The notes under the pieces are model-generated. The model saw only the letters and a list, made by a program, of their open reading frames with translations, made no database searches and was not told the DNA's origin. Below are positions 17,539 through 26,904 of a stretch of DNA of 64,000 nucleotides, piece by piece (within the stretch, counting starts at the first letter, position 1; each line of letters begins with the position of its first letter). The position numbers were made by a program, and so were the translations under genes. Origin of the DNA: Sphingomonas folli. GTDB lineage: Bacteria; Pseudomonadota; Alphaproteobacteria; Sphingomonadales; Sphingomonadaceae. The stretch lies in assembly GCF_019429525.1 (NCBI RefSeq), contig NZ_JAHXZL010000007.1, forward strand, positions 124,001 to 188,000. Direction: 5' to 3'.

Positions 17539-17560
17539 CCCCGGCGTGCGTCGGGGTGGT
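17539..17560. repeat. Intergenic repeat family D, single arm
   Basis: A 22-base hairpin-forming sequence (CCCCGGCGTGCG, then TCGGGGTGGT) between fur and plsC. It matches the right arm of the element at 24868-24959 at 21 of 22 positions. The rest of the 249-base gap holds no recognised gene. Confidence 0.7.
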
Positions 17561-17647
17561 GGGCTATGGTATGGCGCCAGCCTCACACCAGCGGGTGCAT
17601 CGAGGGGGTGAGCGAGCGGGGAACGGATCACCGCGATGCCATCCGCC

Positions 17648-18067
17648 TCACTTCTTGGCGAGCGAGACGCCGTACAATTCCATGCGATGGTCGACGAGGC
17701 GGAAGCCGAGCCGCTCGGCGATCGCCTTCTGCAGCAGCTCCAACTCGGGGTCGACGAACTCGATCACGCGGCCGCTCTCGACGTCGATCAGGTGATCGTG
17801 GTGCGCCTCGGGCGAGGGTTCGTAGCGCGCGCGGCCGTCGCCGAAATCGTGGCGGTCGAGGATGCCCGCCTCCTCGAACAGCCGCACCGTGCGGTACACG
17901 GTAGCGATCGAGATGCCGGGGTCGATTGCCGAGGCGCGCGCGTAGACCTTCTCGACGTCGGGATGGTCCTCGGCCTCCGATAGCACGCGCGCGATGATGC
18001 GCCGCTGCTCGGTGATACGCAGCCCCTTCTCCTGACAGAGCGCTTCGAGATCGATCTTACGGGCCAT
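17648..18067 (-). CDS. fur: Fur family transcriptional regulator
   Basis: Metal-responsive repressor of 139 residues. The winged helix covers residues 1-80 (LRITEQRRIIARVL, then ISIATVYRTVRLFEEAGI) and the dimerisation and metal-binding part has the AHHDHLID motif (His89, 90 and 92). The only Cys is at 11, so the C-terminal CxxC structural zinc site of E. coli Fur is missing, as is usual for alphaproteobacterial Fur/Mur. It could therefore sense iron or manganese. The gene lies in the rimI-fur-plsC-miaB order. No Fur box could be identified by eye. Confidence 0.92.
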   Translation of the reverse strand: MARKIDLEALCQEKGLRITEQRRIIARVLSEAEDHPDVEKVYARASAIDPGISIATVYRTVRLFEEAGILDRHDFGDGRARYEPSPEAHHDHLIDVESGRVIEFVDPELELLQKAIAERLGFRLVDHRMELYGVSLAKK

Positions 18068-18264
18068 GCCATCCTATGTAGTGCGTCCGGCTTGTTGCGA
18101 AAAGCGCTAGCGACTCGCAAGAAGAGGAATTGGTACGATCCGAGGGAGTTGAGGTCGGCGGAGCGTCGCGAGTGAGGACGGTCGGCCGTTCGCGCTGATC
18201 GGGCCGCGCCGACCTCATCCGCCTTCCTGGTCGGGGACGACGGTGGTGAGGCCGATCCGCCTGA

Positions 18265-18287
18265 CGGGCGGCGGCGGCCTCCGCCCG
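18265..18287 (-). terminator. Hairpin just after the rimI stop
   Basis: CGGGCGG and CCGCCCG form a 7-bp perfect stem with a 9-base loop immediately downstream of the leftward rimI stop codon. There is no T-tract, so it may only weaken read-through into fur. The remaining sequence to the fur start also has a perfect GAGGTCGGCG/CGCCGACCTC inverted pair about 50 bases apart. Confidence 0.3.
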
Positions 18288-18288
18288 G

Positions 18289-18765
18289 TCACTCCAGCGC
18301 GAGCGCGTAGGTGTGCGCGTCGAACGTGTCGCCGGCGCGGCTGCGGTAATAGTCGCGGCGCACGCCGGCGCGGCGGAAGCCGTGCGCGGCGTAGAGCGCC
18401 ACCGCGGGGTTGTTGGCACGTACCTCGAGGTGGAGCCGCTTGACCCCGCGCCCGCGACACTCGGCGATCACGCCGCGCAGCAGCGTCGCGCCGATGCCGG
18501 CGCGCGCGTGCGCGGGGTCGACCGCGATCAGCAGCAGCTCCGCCTCGTCCATGATCGCGCGGCTCAGCGCGAAGCCGACCACCGCGCCCTCGACCCGCGC
18601 CAGCGTCAGCCACACGCCCGGCATCGCCAGGATGCCGACGCACTGGCTGCGCGTCCACGCCTCGCCGTAGCGCGGGTTGAAGGCGGCGGCCATCACGCGG
18701 TCGATCGCCTCGGCGTCGGCGGCGCCCCCGGCGGCGAGCTCGACCAGCCGCACCCGCGCGCTCAC
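18289..18765 (-). CDS. rimI: [Ribosomal protein S18]-alanine N-acetyltransferase
   Basis: GNAT enzyme of 158 residues that acetylates the N-terminal Ala of ribosomal protein S18 (and often other proteins). The acetyl-CoA loop is ARAGIGATLL, followed by RLHLEVRANNPAVALYAAHGFRRAGVRRDYY, the characteristic RimI segment. Its start (GTG at 18765) overlaps the tsaB stop by 4 bases; tsaB-rimI coupling is common across bacteria and supports this assignment. Confidence 0.92.
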   Translation of the reverse strand: MSARVRLVELAAGGAADAEAIDRVMAAAFNPRYGEAWTRSQCVGILAMPGVWLTLARVEGAVVGFALSRAIMDEAELLLIAVDPAHARAGIGATLLRGVIAECRGRGVKRLHLEVRANNPAVALYAAHGFRRAGVRRDYYRSRAGDTFDAHTYALALE

Positions 18766-19400
18766 GGCGCCGCGGGGCGCGGGGCGGGCGGCTTGGCGTC
18801 GGGCGCGCGGCCGTAGAAGGGCACCGCGGGCAGCGCGCGCTCGCCGGCGGGGAGCAGCAGCGCGTGCGCCGCGTCGGGCAAAGCGGGGCGATCGGGCACC
18901 GCGGCGTCGAGCGCGGCGAGCCAGCGCGTGCCCGTGCCGATCGCCGCGGCGCCGTCGAGTTCCGCCAGTGCCGCCGCCGGGGTGAGCGAGCGCGGCGCGT
19001 CGAGCGGGCGGAACGGGTGAGCGAAACGCTGCATGAAGACCTCACCGTGCCCGCCTTCCGCGATCACCGCAAGTGGCGCCGATCCGGTACTTTCCTCCAG
19101 CGCGGCAGCGGCGACGAGCGCGAGCGCGCCATAACCCGCCACCTCCGCGCGCCAGCCGAGCGCGAGCGCGCGCGCCGCGGCGATGCCGACGCGGATGCCG
19201 GTGAAGCTGCCCGGACCGACGTCGACCAGGATGCGCGCGGCACGACCGCCGTCGGGCAGACCTGCGATCATCGGCACCAGCCGCTCGGCGTGGCCGCGTC
19301 CGACCTCCTCGTGCGCGCGCGCCACCAGGCGATCGCCCTCGAACAGCGCGACCGAGCAGGCCGCGGTGGCCGTATCGATGACGAGCAGTCGGTCGCGCAC
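18762..19400 (-). CDS. tsaB: tRNA threonylcarbamoyladenosine biosynthesis protein TsaB
   Basis: Scaffold partner of TsaD in the synthesis of t6A37 in ANN-decoding tRNAs. It has 212 residues and the ASKHA-like start LLVIDTATAACSVALFEGDR, followed by HAERLVPMI and the conserved VGPGSFTGIRVGIAAARALA. The GTG start at 19400 was chosen because it places VIDTATA near the N-terminus; the longer frame upstream is a shadow of the nitroreductase gene. It begins one base before the nitroreductase stop and overlaps rimI by 4 bases. Confidence 0.92.
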   Translation of the reverse strand: MRDRLLVIDTATAACSVALFEGDRLVARAHEEVGRGHAERLVPMIAGLPDGGRAARILVDVGPGSFTGIRVGIAAARALALGWRAEVAGYGALALVAAAALEESTGSAPLAVIAEGGHGEVFMQRFAHPFRPLDAPRSLTPAAALAELDGAAAIGTGTRWLAALDAAVPDRPALPDAAHALLLPAGERALPAVPFYGRAPDAKPPAPRPAAP

Positions 19401-19401
19401 G

Positions 19402-20004
19402 TCAGGCGATGCGGTTGAACGTCTCGAAGGCGGGGCGCGGCAGCCGCTCATGCAGCGTCGCGGTGTCGCCATAGCCCAGCGTGGCGATGAAGTTGGTGCG
19501 CACCGCGGGCGTGTCGGCGAAGAACGCCTTGTCCACCGCGCCCGCGTCGAACCCCGACATCGGCCCGACGCCGAGCCCCAGCGCGCGCGCCGCCAGGATG
19601 AGATAGCCGCCCTGCAGCGACGAGTTGCGGAAGGCCGAGGCCTCGCGCAGCTCGCGGTTGCCGTCGAACCAGCTCTTGGCATCGACGTGCGGGAACAGCG
19701 TGGGAAGATGCTCGTGGAACTCGGTGTCCATGCCGATCACGACGCTGACCGGCGCGGCGAGCACCTTCGCCTTGTTGCTGTCGGAACAGGCAGCCGCGAG
19801 AGTCGCCTTGGCGTCCTCAGACACGCACCACACCAGCCGCGCGGGCAGCTGGTTGGCCGAGGTCGGCGCCATCTTCATCAGGTCCCAGATCGCGCGCAGC
19901 GTCTCCTCGGATACGGGCTCGTCGCGATAATGGTTGAAGGTCCGGGCGGTGCGGAACAGCTGGTCGAGCGCGGCGTCGTCGATCGGGCGGTCGGGCGCGG
20001 GCAT
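19402..20004 (-). CDS. Nitroreductase family protein, malonic semialdehyde reductase (RutE)-like
   Basis: Flavin-dependent oxidoreductase of 200 residues. [35 protein letters not shown] is the typical RutE/HadB N-terminus, and [25 protein letters not shown] is the FMN-binding block. RutE reduces malonic semialdehyde in uracil breakdown, but no rut genes are present here, so the physiological substrate is uncertain. It sits between nifU and tsaB, separated from tsaB by a single base. The ATG at 20004 is the only sensible start. Confidence 0.88.
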   Translation of the reverse strand: MPAPDRPIDDAALDQLFRTARTFNHYRDEPVSEETLRAIWDLMKMAPTSANQLPARLVWCVSEDAKATLAAACSDSNKAKVLAAPVSVVIGMDTEFHEHLPTLFPHVDAKSWFDGNRELREASAFRNSSLQGGYLILAARALGLGVGPMSGFDAGAVDKAFFADTPAVRTNFIATLGYGDTATLHERLPRPAFETFNRIA

Positions 20005-20048
20005 GGCGATCCTGTCGGTAGGTGGAGGGGAGCGGACGAGTGCGCGCG

Positions 20049-20621
20049 TCAGACCGCGCGCACCTCGGTCACCTCGGGGACATAGTGGCGCAACAGCTGC
20101 TCGATGCCGTTCTTCAGCGTCGCGGTGGACGAGGGACAGCCCGAGCAGGCGCCCTGCATGCGCAGGAACACCTTGCCCTTGTCGAAGCCGCGGTAGACGA
20201 TGTCGCCGCCGTCGTTGGCCACCGCGGGGCGGACGCGCGTGTCGATTAGCTCGCGGATCTGCGCGACGATGTCGGCGTCGGCGGGATCGTCGGTGAAGGC
20301 CTCTTCCTCGGCGGGCACGCTGAAGTCCGCGCCACCGGCGCGGAACAGCGGCATCTGCGCGGTGAAATGATCCATCAGCAGCGCGAGCACGTCGGGCTTG
20401 AGGTCGCTCCAATTCACGCCCGGCGCGGCGGTGACCGAGACGAAGTCGCGCCCGAAGAACACGCCGGTCACGTCGCCCAGGCCGAACAGGGTGGCGGCGA
20501 GCGGGCTTGCCTCGGCCTCCTCGGGGGTGGCGAAGTCGCGCGTGCCCGCGTCCATCACGATGCGGCCGGGAAGGAACTTCACGGTCGCGGGGTTCGGCGT
20601 GGCTTCGGTCTCGATCAGCAT
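20049..20621 (-). CDS. NifU family Fe-S cluster carrier protein (NfuA-like)
   Basis: 190 residues in two domains. The N-terminal Nfu_N scaffold domain starts [19 protein letters not shown] and contains [12 protein letters not shown]. The C-terminal NifU domain ends with the cluster-binding [20 protein letters not shown] (CxxC). Such proteins carry Fe-S clusters to apoproteins; MiaB, encoded further along the same strand, is a known client type. The ATG at 20621 starts the conserved domain; the 39 codons upstream are not conserved and overlap a repeat element. Confidence 0.93.
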   Translation of the reverse strand: MLIETEATPNPATVKFLPGRIVMDAGTRDFATPEEAEASPLAATLFGLGDVTGVFFGRDFVSVTAAPGVNWSDLKPDVLALLMDHFTAQMPLFRAGGADFSVPAEEEAFTDDPADADIVAQIRELIDTRVRPAVANDGGDIVYRGFDKGKVFLRMQGACSGCPSSTATLKNGIEQLLRHYVPEVTEVRAV

Positions 20622-20698
20622 GGCGGGCATGTGGCGCCTGCGCGGCGGGGGATCAAGCGGGCGGCGAGAAAGGGATTGTTTCGGGTGGAAGGGGAAAT

Positions 20699-20830
20699 TC
20701 CTCCCCAGTACGGGGGGGGGGCCGCGCCCGAAGGGCATGGTGAGGGGGCTCTCCGCGAGCGACTCGTCTGCGGAAGCCCCCCTCCACCACTCGCTTCGCG
20801 AGCGGCCCCCTCCCCGCCAAGCGGGGAGGA
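20699..20830. repeat. Intergenic repeat family C, copy 1
   Basis: A palindrome-rich stretch between the LpxO-like gene and nifU. It begins with CCTCCCCAGTACGGGG, contains two inner hairpins (for example CTCGCTTCGCGAG) and ends CCCCGCCAAGCGGGGAGG. It resembles the elements at 49938-50075 and 53602-53740. It may act as a terminator or transcript-end structure for the LpxO-like gene. Confidence 0.7.
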
Positions 20831-20831
20831 C

Positions 20832-21689
20832 CTACCCGTCGAGCTGCTGCACCGCGGCGTTCCACTTGGCGACATTGGCGCGCGCCTCCTGCACGAAGGC
20901 GGAGCGCTTCACCGCGCCGAGGAACAGGTCCGCGAACCACTTGCCCGGGTGGCGGAGCGGGCGCTCGAACTGGATCAGCAGCACCACGCGCGTGCCCGCG
21001 GTGTCGTTCCACACCTCGTGACGGTAGGTATCGTCGAACACCAACGTCTCGCCCTCGGCCCAGCGCACCACGCGGTCGCCGACGCGCATGCGCACGTCGC
21101 CGTCGCGCGGCACGATCAGCCCGAGGTGGCAGGTGATCAGCCCCTTGCTCACGCCGCGATGGTCCGGGATGTGGGTGCCAGGCGCGAGGATCGAGAAGAA
21201 GGCCGAGTTGAGCCCCGGGATCTGCGCGATCACCGCCTGGGTGCGCGGGCAGCGCGCCAGATTGTCGTGGATCGGATAGCCGTAGCCCCACAGGAAGAAG
21301 GAGCGCCACTTGTTGACCTCGGCGATGGCGCGATGGTCGGGCGAGATCGTCGCGAGGCTGGGCGCCGCGTTGCCGACCAGCGCCACCGCGCGCGCCTCGT
21401 CGCGGATCGCCTCCCAATGCTCGCGCAGCAGCGCGCTCCAGGGAAAGTCGCGGACGTCGAGCACGGGATCGTTGGGCACCAGCGACGAGCCCGCGATCAG
21501 CCGGTCGAAGACGCCGCGCAGATGCTTGCCGACGCGGATCAGCAGCGGCCGGTCGGTGTCGGCGCGCAGCTCGGTGCCGGGCACGGGCGCGCCCGAGATC
21601 ACGTTGAGATCGGGTACCAGGACCGGGTCGCTCGGGTCGCCGCTGTCCTGCCACATCGGCGCCTGCGCCGATCGCATGTCGTGCTTCAT
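20832..21689 (-). CDS. Aspartyl/asparaginyl beta-hydroxylase domain protein (LpxO-like)
   Basis: Fe(II)/2-oxoglutarate-dependent dioxygenase of 285 residues. The Asp_Arg_Hydrox signature is seen in FFSILAPGTHIPDHRGVSKGLITCHLGLIVP (metal His and Asp in HIPDH) and in LVFDDTYRHEVWNDT (second His), followed by RVVLLIQFERPLRHPG. Relatives include LpxO, which hydroxylates lipid A acyl chains, and proteins of unknown target. FFLWGYGYPIHDNLARCP is typical of the LpxO-like bacterial group. There is no obvious membrane segment. It is the first gene of the leftward block, divergent from the M16 protease gene. The substrate is not certain. Confidence 0.85.
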   Translation of the reverse strand: MKHDMRSAQAPMWQDSGDPSDPVLVPDLNVISGAPVPGTELRADTDRPLLIRVGKHLRGVFDRLIAGSSLVPNDPVLDVRDFPWSALLREHWEAIRDEARAVALVGNAAPSLATISPDHRAIAEVNKWRSFFLWGYGYPIHDNLARCPRTQAVIAQIPGLNSAFFSILAPGTHIPDHRGVSKGLITCHLGLIVPRDGDVRMRVGDRVVRWAEGETLVFDDTYRHEVWNDTAGTRVVLLIQFERPLRHPGKWFADLFLGAVKRSAFVQEARANVAKWNAAVQQLDG

Positions 21690-21863
21690 CTATCGGTCCT
21701 CGTCGCGGCGGCGCGCGGGCCACCACCCTTTGTTCTTCCCGGCTAAACCCGCATCGCGACCAAAACGTGGCATCCGCTGGGCAAAGGCTTGCTCGGGCAC
21801 GGGAAAGGATCGTTTCACCGGCGTGAGTTGCCGCCGGCCCGCGGTCGCCCTACAAGCGCGCCC

Positions 21864-24830
21864 ATGAATTCGTATTCGCGCGTGCTCGCGAAGCCGCTCG
21901 TCGCCCTCCTGCTCGTCTCCGTGTCGCTGCCGCTCCCCGCGCAGCAGCGCGCGCGCCGGGCGGCGGCGGCTCCCGCCAAGCCCGCCGCGGCGGCGCCCGC
22001 GCCGGCGCCGGCGATGCGCGTCGACACCTCGCCGTGGCTGTTCAAGGGGTCGGACATCCCGCCCGACCCCGAGTGGCACTTCGGGGCGTTGCCGACCGGG
22101 CTACGCTACGCGGTGCGCAAGAACGGCGTGCCGCCGGGGCAGGTGGCGGTGCGCGTGCGCATCGACGCGGGCTCGCTGTACGAGAGCGACGCCGAGCAGG
22201 GCTTCGCGCATCTGATCGAGCATCTGTCGTTCCGCGGCTCACGCTACGTGCCGGACGGCGAGGCCAAGCGCGTGTGGCAGCGCTTCGGCGCCACCTTCGG
22301 CTCGGACTCGAACGCCTCCACCACGCCGACCCAGACGGTCTACAAGCTCGACCTGCCCGGCGCGACCGACGTCAAGCTCGACGAGAGCCTCAAGATCTTC
22401 GCCGGGATGATGGCGGAGCCCGCGATCACGGTCGCCGGGCTCGCCGCCGAGCGCCCCGCGGTGCTGGCCGAGCAGCGCGAGGCGCCGGGCGCGCAGGTGC
22501 GCTACGGCGACGCGATCCGCCAGACCTTCTTCGCGGGTCAGCCGCTGGCCGAGCGCTCGCCGATCGGCACGATCAAGACGCTGGAGGCCGCCTCGCCCGC
22601 GACGGTGCAGGCGTTCCACGACAGATGGTACCGCCCGGCGCGCGCGGTGGTGATCATCTCGGGCGACATCGACCCCGACGTCGCGGCGCGGCTGGTGGTG
22701 AAGAACTTCGGCGGCTGGACCGGCAAGGGCGCGGACCCGGCCGACCCGGATTTCGGCAAGCCCGATCCCAAGGCGCCCGCGACCAAGACGATCGCCGAGC
22801 CGTCGCTGCCCCCGGTGGTCGCCACCGCCGTGCTGCGGCCCTGGGTCTATCGCGACGACACGATCATCTTCAACCAGAAGCGACTGGTCGATTTCCTCGC
22901 GACCCGGCTGATCAACCGGCGGCTGGAGTCGCGTGCCCGCGCCGGGGGCAGCTTCCTTCAGGCCTCGGTCAGCCTCGACGACGTGTCGCGCTCGGCCAAC
23001 GGCACCTTCACCAACGTGATCCCGATCGGCGACGACTGGGAGGCGGCGCTCAAGGACGTGCGCGCGGTGGTGGCGGACGCGATGGCGACGCCGCCGACCC
23101 AGGCCGAGGTCGATCGCGAGCTGGCCGAGTTCGACGCGGCGATGAAGAACGACGTCGACACCGCGCGCGTCGAGGCGGGCGCCAAGCAGGCCGACGACAT
23201 GGTCAACGCGCTCGACATCCGCGAGACCGTGGCCGGCCCCAAGACCAGCTACGACATCCTGCAGGGCGCGCGCGCCAAGGGGATGTTCACGCCCGCGGCG
23301 ATGGTGGAATCGACCAACCGCCTGTTCAAGGGCGACGTCCAGCGCGCATTGCTCAACACGCGCACCCCCGACGCCAGCGCCGCGACCAAGCTGGCCGCCG
23401 CGCTCACCGCCGACGTCTCCAAGCTGGCGGGCAAGCGCGCCGAGCAGCGCTCGGTCGATTTCTCCAAGGTGCCCAAGCTCGGCACGCCGGGCCAGGCGAC
23501 CGCGCGCACCACGGTGGGCGACCCGCCGATGGAGCAGGTGACGTTCGCCAACGGCGTGCGCGCGCTGATCTACGCCAACCCGTCCGAGACCGGGCGCGTC
23601 TACCTGCGCGTGCGCTTCGGGCGCGGCTATCAGGCGCTGCCGGGTAACAGGCCGACCCCGGCCTGGGCGGGCGAGACCGCGCTGATCGCCAGCGGTATCG
23701 GTTCGCTCGACCAGGGCGCGCTCGACTCGCTCACGACCGGGCGCCGCATGGGGCTCGATTTCGACATCGGCGACGATTCCTTCCTGCTCGGCGCGCAGAC
23801 GACCCCGAGCGACTATGCGGACAACCTGACGCTGATGGCGGCGAAGCTCGCCGCGCCGCGCTGGGACGCGGCGCCGGTGGCGCGCGCGCGCGCGGCGATG
23901 CTGACCGGCTATGCCGGGCTGAACTCCTCGCCCGACGGCGTGCTGGCGCGCGACCTCGAGGGGCTGCTGCGCGACGGCGACCCGCGCTGGGGCATGCCGA
24001 CCCTGGCGCAGATCCAGGCGCTCACCGCGCGCGACTTCAAGAAGCTGTGGCAGCCGCTGCTGGCGACCGGGCCGATCGAGGTCGACGTGTTCGGCGACGT
24101 CAAGGCGGACGAGGCGATCGCCGCGATCGCGAAGAGCTTCGGCGCGCTCAAGCCGCGCCGCGCCGACGAGGGGACGGGCGCGCCGGTGCGCTTCCCCGAG
24201 CACAACGCCGCCCCGGTGATGCGCACCCACGACGGCGACGACAACCAGGCCGCGGCGGTGATCGCCTGGCCGACCGGGGGCGGCTCGGCCGACCATGCCG
24301 AGCAGCGCCGGCTCGACGTGCTCGCGGCGGTGTTCGCCGACCGGTTGTTCGACCGGCTACGCTCGGTGGCGGGGGCGAGCTACTCGCCGTCCGCGCAGAG
24401 CCAATGGCCGGTCGGGTTGCCCGGCGGCGGGCGGCTGATCGCGGTGGGCAAGGTGGCGCCCGATAAGGTGCCCTTGTTCTTCCAGCTCTCGCGCCAGATC
24501 GCGGCCGAGCTGGTGTCGACCCCGATCAGCGCGGACGAGCTGCGCCGCACGATCGTGCCCATGCTGCAATATATGGCGCGCGCCTCGTCGGGGAACCAGT
24601 TCTGGCTGATCCAGACCTCGGGCGGCACCTTCGACCCCAAGCGGATCGAGGCGAGCCAGACCCTGATCGGCGACATGACCGGCATCACCCCCGAGGCGCT
24701 CCAGGCCAGCGCCGCCAAGTACCTGCGGCCCGACAAGGACTGGACGATGGCGGTGGTGCCGAAGGCGGCCGCGGGCGGGGCGGCGGCTACGCCGGCCGGA
24801 TCGCCGCTTCAGGCCGCGCCGGCGAAGTAG
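21864..24830 (+). CDS. M16 family zinc metallopeptidase, periplasmic
   Basis: 988 residues with a signal peptide (KPLVALLLVSVSLPLPAQ) and an Ala/Pro-rich linker (PAKPAAAAPAPAPAM). The first M16 domain has the inverted zinc motif HLIEH (His116, Glu119, His120) in GFAHLIEHLSFRGS. The second domain, from about residue 555, repeats the fold (GVRALIYANPSETGRVYLRVRFGRG) without zinc ligands, as usual for the pitrilysin type in which both halves sit in one chain. It probably degrades peptides in the periplasm. The ATG at 21864 was chosen because the signal peptide starts there. It stands alone, divergent from the LpxO-like gene. Confidence 0.92.
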   Translation: MNSYSRVLAKPLVALLLVSVSLPLPAQQRARRAAAAPAKPAAAAPAPAPAMRVDTSPWLFKGSDIPPDPEWHFGALPTGLRYAVRKNGVPPGQVAVRVRIDAGSLYESDAEQGFAHLIEHLSFRGSRYVPDGEAKRVWQRFGATFGSDSNASTTPTQTVYKLDLPGATDVKLDESLKIFAGMMAEPAITVAGLAAERPAVLAEQREAPGAQVRYGDAIRQTFFAGQPLAERSPIGTIKTLEAASPATVQAFHDRWYRPARAVVIISGDIDPDVAARLVVKNFGGWTGKGADPADPDFGKPDPKAPATKTIAEPSLPPVVATAVLRPWVYRDDTIIFNQKRLVDFLATRLINRRLESRARAGGSFLQASVSLDDVSRSANGTFTNVIPIGDDWEAALKDVRAVVADAMATPPTQAEVDRELAEFDAAMKNDVDTARVEAGAKQADDMVNALDIRETVAGPKTSYDILQGARAKGMFTPAAMVESTNRLFKGDVQRALLNTRTPDASAATKLAAALTADVSKLAGKRAEQRSVDFSKVPKLGTPGQATARTTVGDPPMEQVTFANGVRALIYANPSETGRVYLRVRFGRGYQALPGNRPTPAWAGETALIASGIGSLDQGALDSLTTGRRMGLDFDIGDDSFLLGAQTTPSDYADNLTLMAAKLAAPRWDAAPVARARAAMLTGYAGLNSSPDGVLARDLEGLLRDGDPRWGMPTLAQIQALTARDFKKLWQPLLATGPIEVDVFGDVKADEAIAAIAKSFGALKPRRADEGTGAPVRFPEHNAAPVMRTHDGDDNQAAAVIAWPTGGGSADHAEQRRLDVLAAVFADRLFDRLRSVAGASYSPSAQSQWPVGLPGGGRLIAVGKVAPDKVPLFFQLSRQIAAELVSTPISADELRRTIVPMLQYMARASSGNQFWLIQTSGGTFDPKRIEASQTLIGDMTGITPEALQASAAKYLRPDKDWTMAVVPKAAAGGAAATPAGSPLQAAPAK

Positions 24831-24867
24831 CGCGGTTCGGCCGCCGCAGTCTCCGTCCGCTCCACTA

Positions 24868-24959
24868 CCACCCCGGCGCACGCCGGGGTCCAGGTGGGAA
24901 AGCCATCGAGAGAAGCGCCGAGGTTCCCCACCCCGACCCCGGCGTGCGCCGGGGTGGTG
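24868..24959. repeat. Intergenic repeat family D, complete inverted element
   Basis: Two 22-base arms, 24868-24889 and 24938-24959, are perfect reverse complements of each other, and each arm is itself a hairpin (CCCCGGCG/CGCCGGGG). They enclose 48 bases. The element lies between the convergent M16 protease and acyl-CoA synthetase genes and may help end both transcripts. A third arm occurs at 17539-17560. Confidence 0.85.
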
Positions 24960-25003
24960 TCAGGAGTCGGGGCGACGGGCAGGTGCCACGACGACGATCC
25001 GCC

Positions 25004-26836
25004 TCACCCCCCGTACAGCGCGTCCAGCCGTGCGCCATAGACCTGGCGCAGCACGTGGCGGCGGATCTTCAGGCTGGGCGTGAGCTGCTCGTTCTCGATC
25101 GTGAAGGGCGCGTCCGCGACGATCCAGCGGCGCACGCGCTCGGTCACCGAGAGGTCCTTGTTGGTGCGGTCGACCGCCGCCTGGAGCGCGGCGCGATAGG
25201 CCGGATCGTCCGGCGTCACGGGATCGCGCCGGCCCTGCGCGCGCGCCCAGTCGAACGCCCATTCCGCGTCGGGCACCAGCACCGCGACCATGTGCGGGCG
25301 GCGGTCGCCGTAGATCATCGCCTGGCCGATCTCGGGCTGCAGCGTCAGCATGCCCTCCACCTTCTGCGGCGCGACATTGTCGCCCTTGTCGTTGATGATC
25401 AGGTCCTTCTTGCGATCCGTGATCCTGATCCGACCGCGCGCGTCGAGCTCGCCGATGTCGCCGGTGTGGAGCCAGCCGTCCTGGAGCACGCGCGCGGTCT
25501 CGGCCTCGTTGCGCCAATAGCCGCGCATCACCAGCTCGCCGCGCACGAGGATCTCGCCGTCCTCCGCGATCCGCACCTCGGTCTCGGCGAGCGGCGGGCC
25601 GACCGAGTCCATCCGCAGCCCGGCGGACGGGCGGTTGCACGAGATCACCGGCGCCGCCTCGGTCTGGCCGTAGCCTTGCAGGAAGCAGATGCCGAGCGAC
25701 TGGAAGAACACGCCGACCTCGGGCGTGAGCGGCGCGCCGCCCGACACCATCGCCTTGATCCGCCCGCCGAACTTGCGCGCGATCTTGCGCTTGAACAGCG
25801 TGTCGACCAGCAGCGCGGCGGGCCGGTCGCGCAGCCCCAGCCGCCCCTCGTAGCGCTTGGTGCCGACGTCGAGCGCGAGCCGCAGCAGCCTCTGTGGCGT
25901 GCCGCCCTGCTTCTCGATCCCCTTGGTGATGCGCGTCCGCAGCACCTCGAAGAGGCGCGGCACCACCACCATGATCGTGGGGCGCACCTCCTCGATGTTG
26001 CCGGCGAGCTTCTCCAGCCCCTCGGCATAATAGATCTGCCCGCCCAGCCCGATCGGCAGGTGCTGGCCCCCGCTATGCTCATAGGCGTGGCTGAGCGGCA
26101 GGAAGGAGAGGAACACCTCGTCCCCCCAGCCGAAATCCTCCGCGATGATGACGACGCAGCCGTTGACGTTGTGCAGGATCGCGCCGTGGTGCTGCATCAC
26201 GCCGCGCGGCGCGCCGCCCGTGCCCGAGGTGTAGATGATGCAGGCGAGGTCGTCGCGGCCCAACTCGGCGGCGGCACGGTCGGCGGCGGCGCTCACCTCG
26301 GCGGGGTGGCGCTCGATCAGCGCGCGCCAGTCGTGCACCTCGAACGGGGTCTGGCCGAGCCGCATCGGGTCGATGCCGATCAGCATCTGCGGGCGGATCG
26401 AGCGAAGGATCGCGGGCAACAGCGCCTTGGCGAGCTTGTCGGTCGAGACGATCACCGCCTTCGCGCCCGAGTTCTCGATCACGTGCGCGTGGTCGCGCTC
26501 GGTGTTGGTGGTGTAGGTCGGCACCGTCACGCAGCCCGCCGCCATGATCGCGAGGTCGGACAGGCACCATTCGGGCCGGTTCTCGCTGACGAGCATGACG
26601 CGGTCGCCGCGCTCCAACCCGATCGCGCGCAGCGCGGCGGCGAGCCGCGCCACCGTCTCGGCGGCCTCGCGCCAGCTGATCGCCTGCCACGCGCCGTCGC
26701 GCTTGCGCCACAGGAAAGGCGCGTCGCCTTTCTCGGCGGCGCGGGTGAAGAACATCGTCACCAGGTTGGGGAAATGTTCGAGGCGTCGAGTGATGGCGCC
26801 GCTCCTCTCGCTGATCGTTCCTGTGGGTCGCGTCAT
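25004..26836 (-). CDS. Long-chain fatty acid--CoA ligase (AMP-binding)
   Basis: Acyl-CoA synthetase of 610 residues. ANL-superfamily motifs are complete: IIYTSGTGGAPRGVM (P-loop, near 220), GYGQTEAAPV (A5), WLHTGDIGELDARGRIRITDRKKDLI (A7-A8), and a Lys region in NDKGDNVAPQKVEG. The length and LPLSHAYEHSGGQ fit the long-chain FadD15/FAA-like group. It should activate fatty acids for beta-oxidation or lipid synthesis, cytosolic or membrane-associated. It is divergent from the M28 peptidase, 68 bases away, so the two share a promoter region. Confidence 0.93.
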   Translation of the reverse strand: MTRPTGTISERSGAITRRLEHFPNLVTMFFTRAAEKGDAPFLWRKRDGAWQAISWREAAETVARLAAALRAIGLERGDRVMLVSENRPEWCLSDLAIMAAGCVTVPTYTTNTERDHAHVIENSGAKAVIVSTDKLAKALLPAILRSIRPQMLIGIDPMRLGQTPFEVHDWRALIERHPAEVSAAADRAAAELGRDDLACIIYTSGTGGAPRGVMQHHGAILHNVNGCVVIIAEDFGWGDEVFLSFLPLSHAYEHSGGQHLPIGLGGQIYYAEGLEKLAGNIEEVRPTIMVVVPRLFEVLRTRITKGIEKQGGTPQRLLRLALDVGTKRYEGRLGLRDRPAALLVDTLFKRKIARKFGGRIKAMVSGGAPLTPEVGVFFQSLGICFLQGYGQTEAAPVISCNRPSAGLRMDSVGPPLAETEVRIAEDGEILVRGELVMRGYWRNEAETARVLQDGWLHTGDIGELDARGRIRITDRKKDLIINDKGDNVAPQKVEGMLTLQPEIGQAMIYGDRRPHMVAVLVPDAEWAFDWARAQGRRDPVTPDDPAYRAALQAAVDRTNKDLSVTERVRRWIVADAPFTIENEQLTPSLKIRRHVLRQVYGARLDALYGG

Positions 26837-26904
26837 GCCTGAGATGCGGCGGCCTCGTCCAGCAAGCGATTGCGCCGCCCGCCGCGGCCCGCCACAAGCG
26901 ACCG

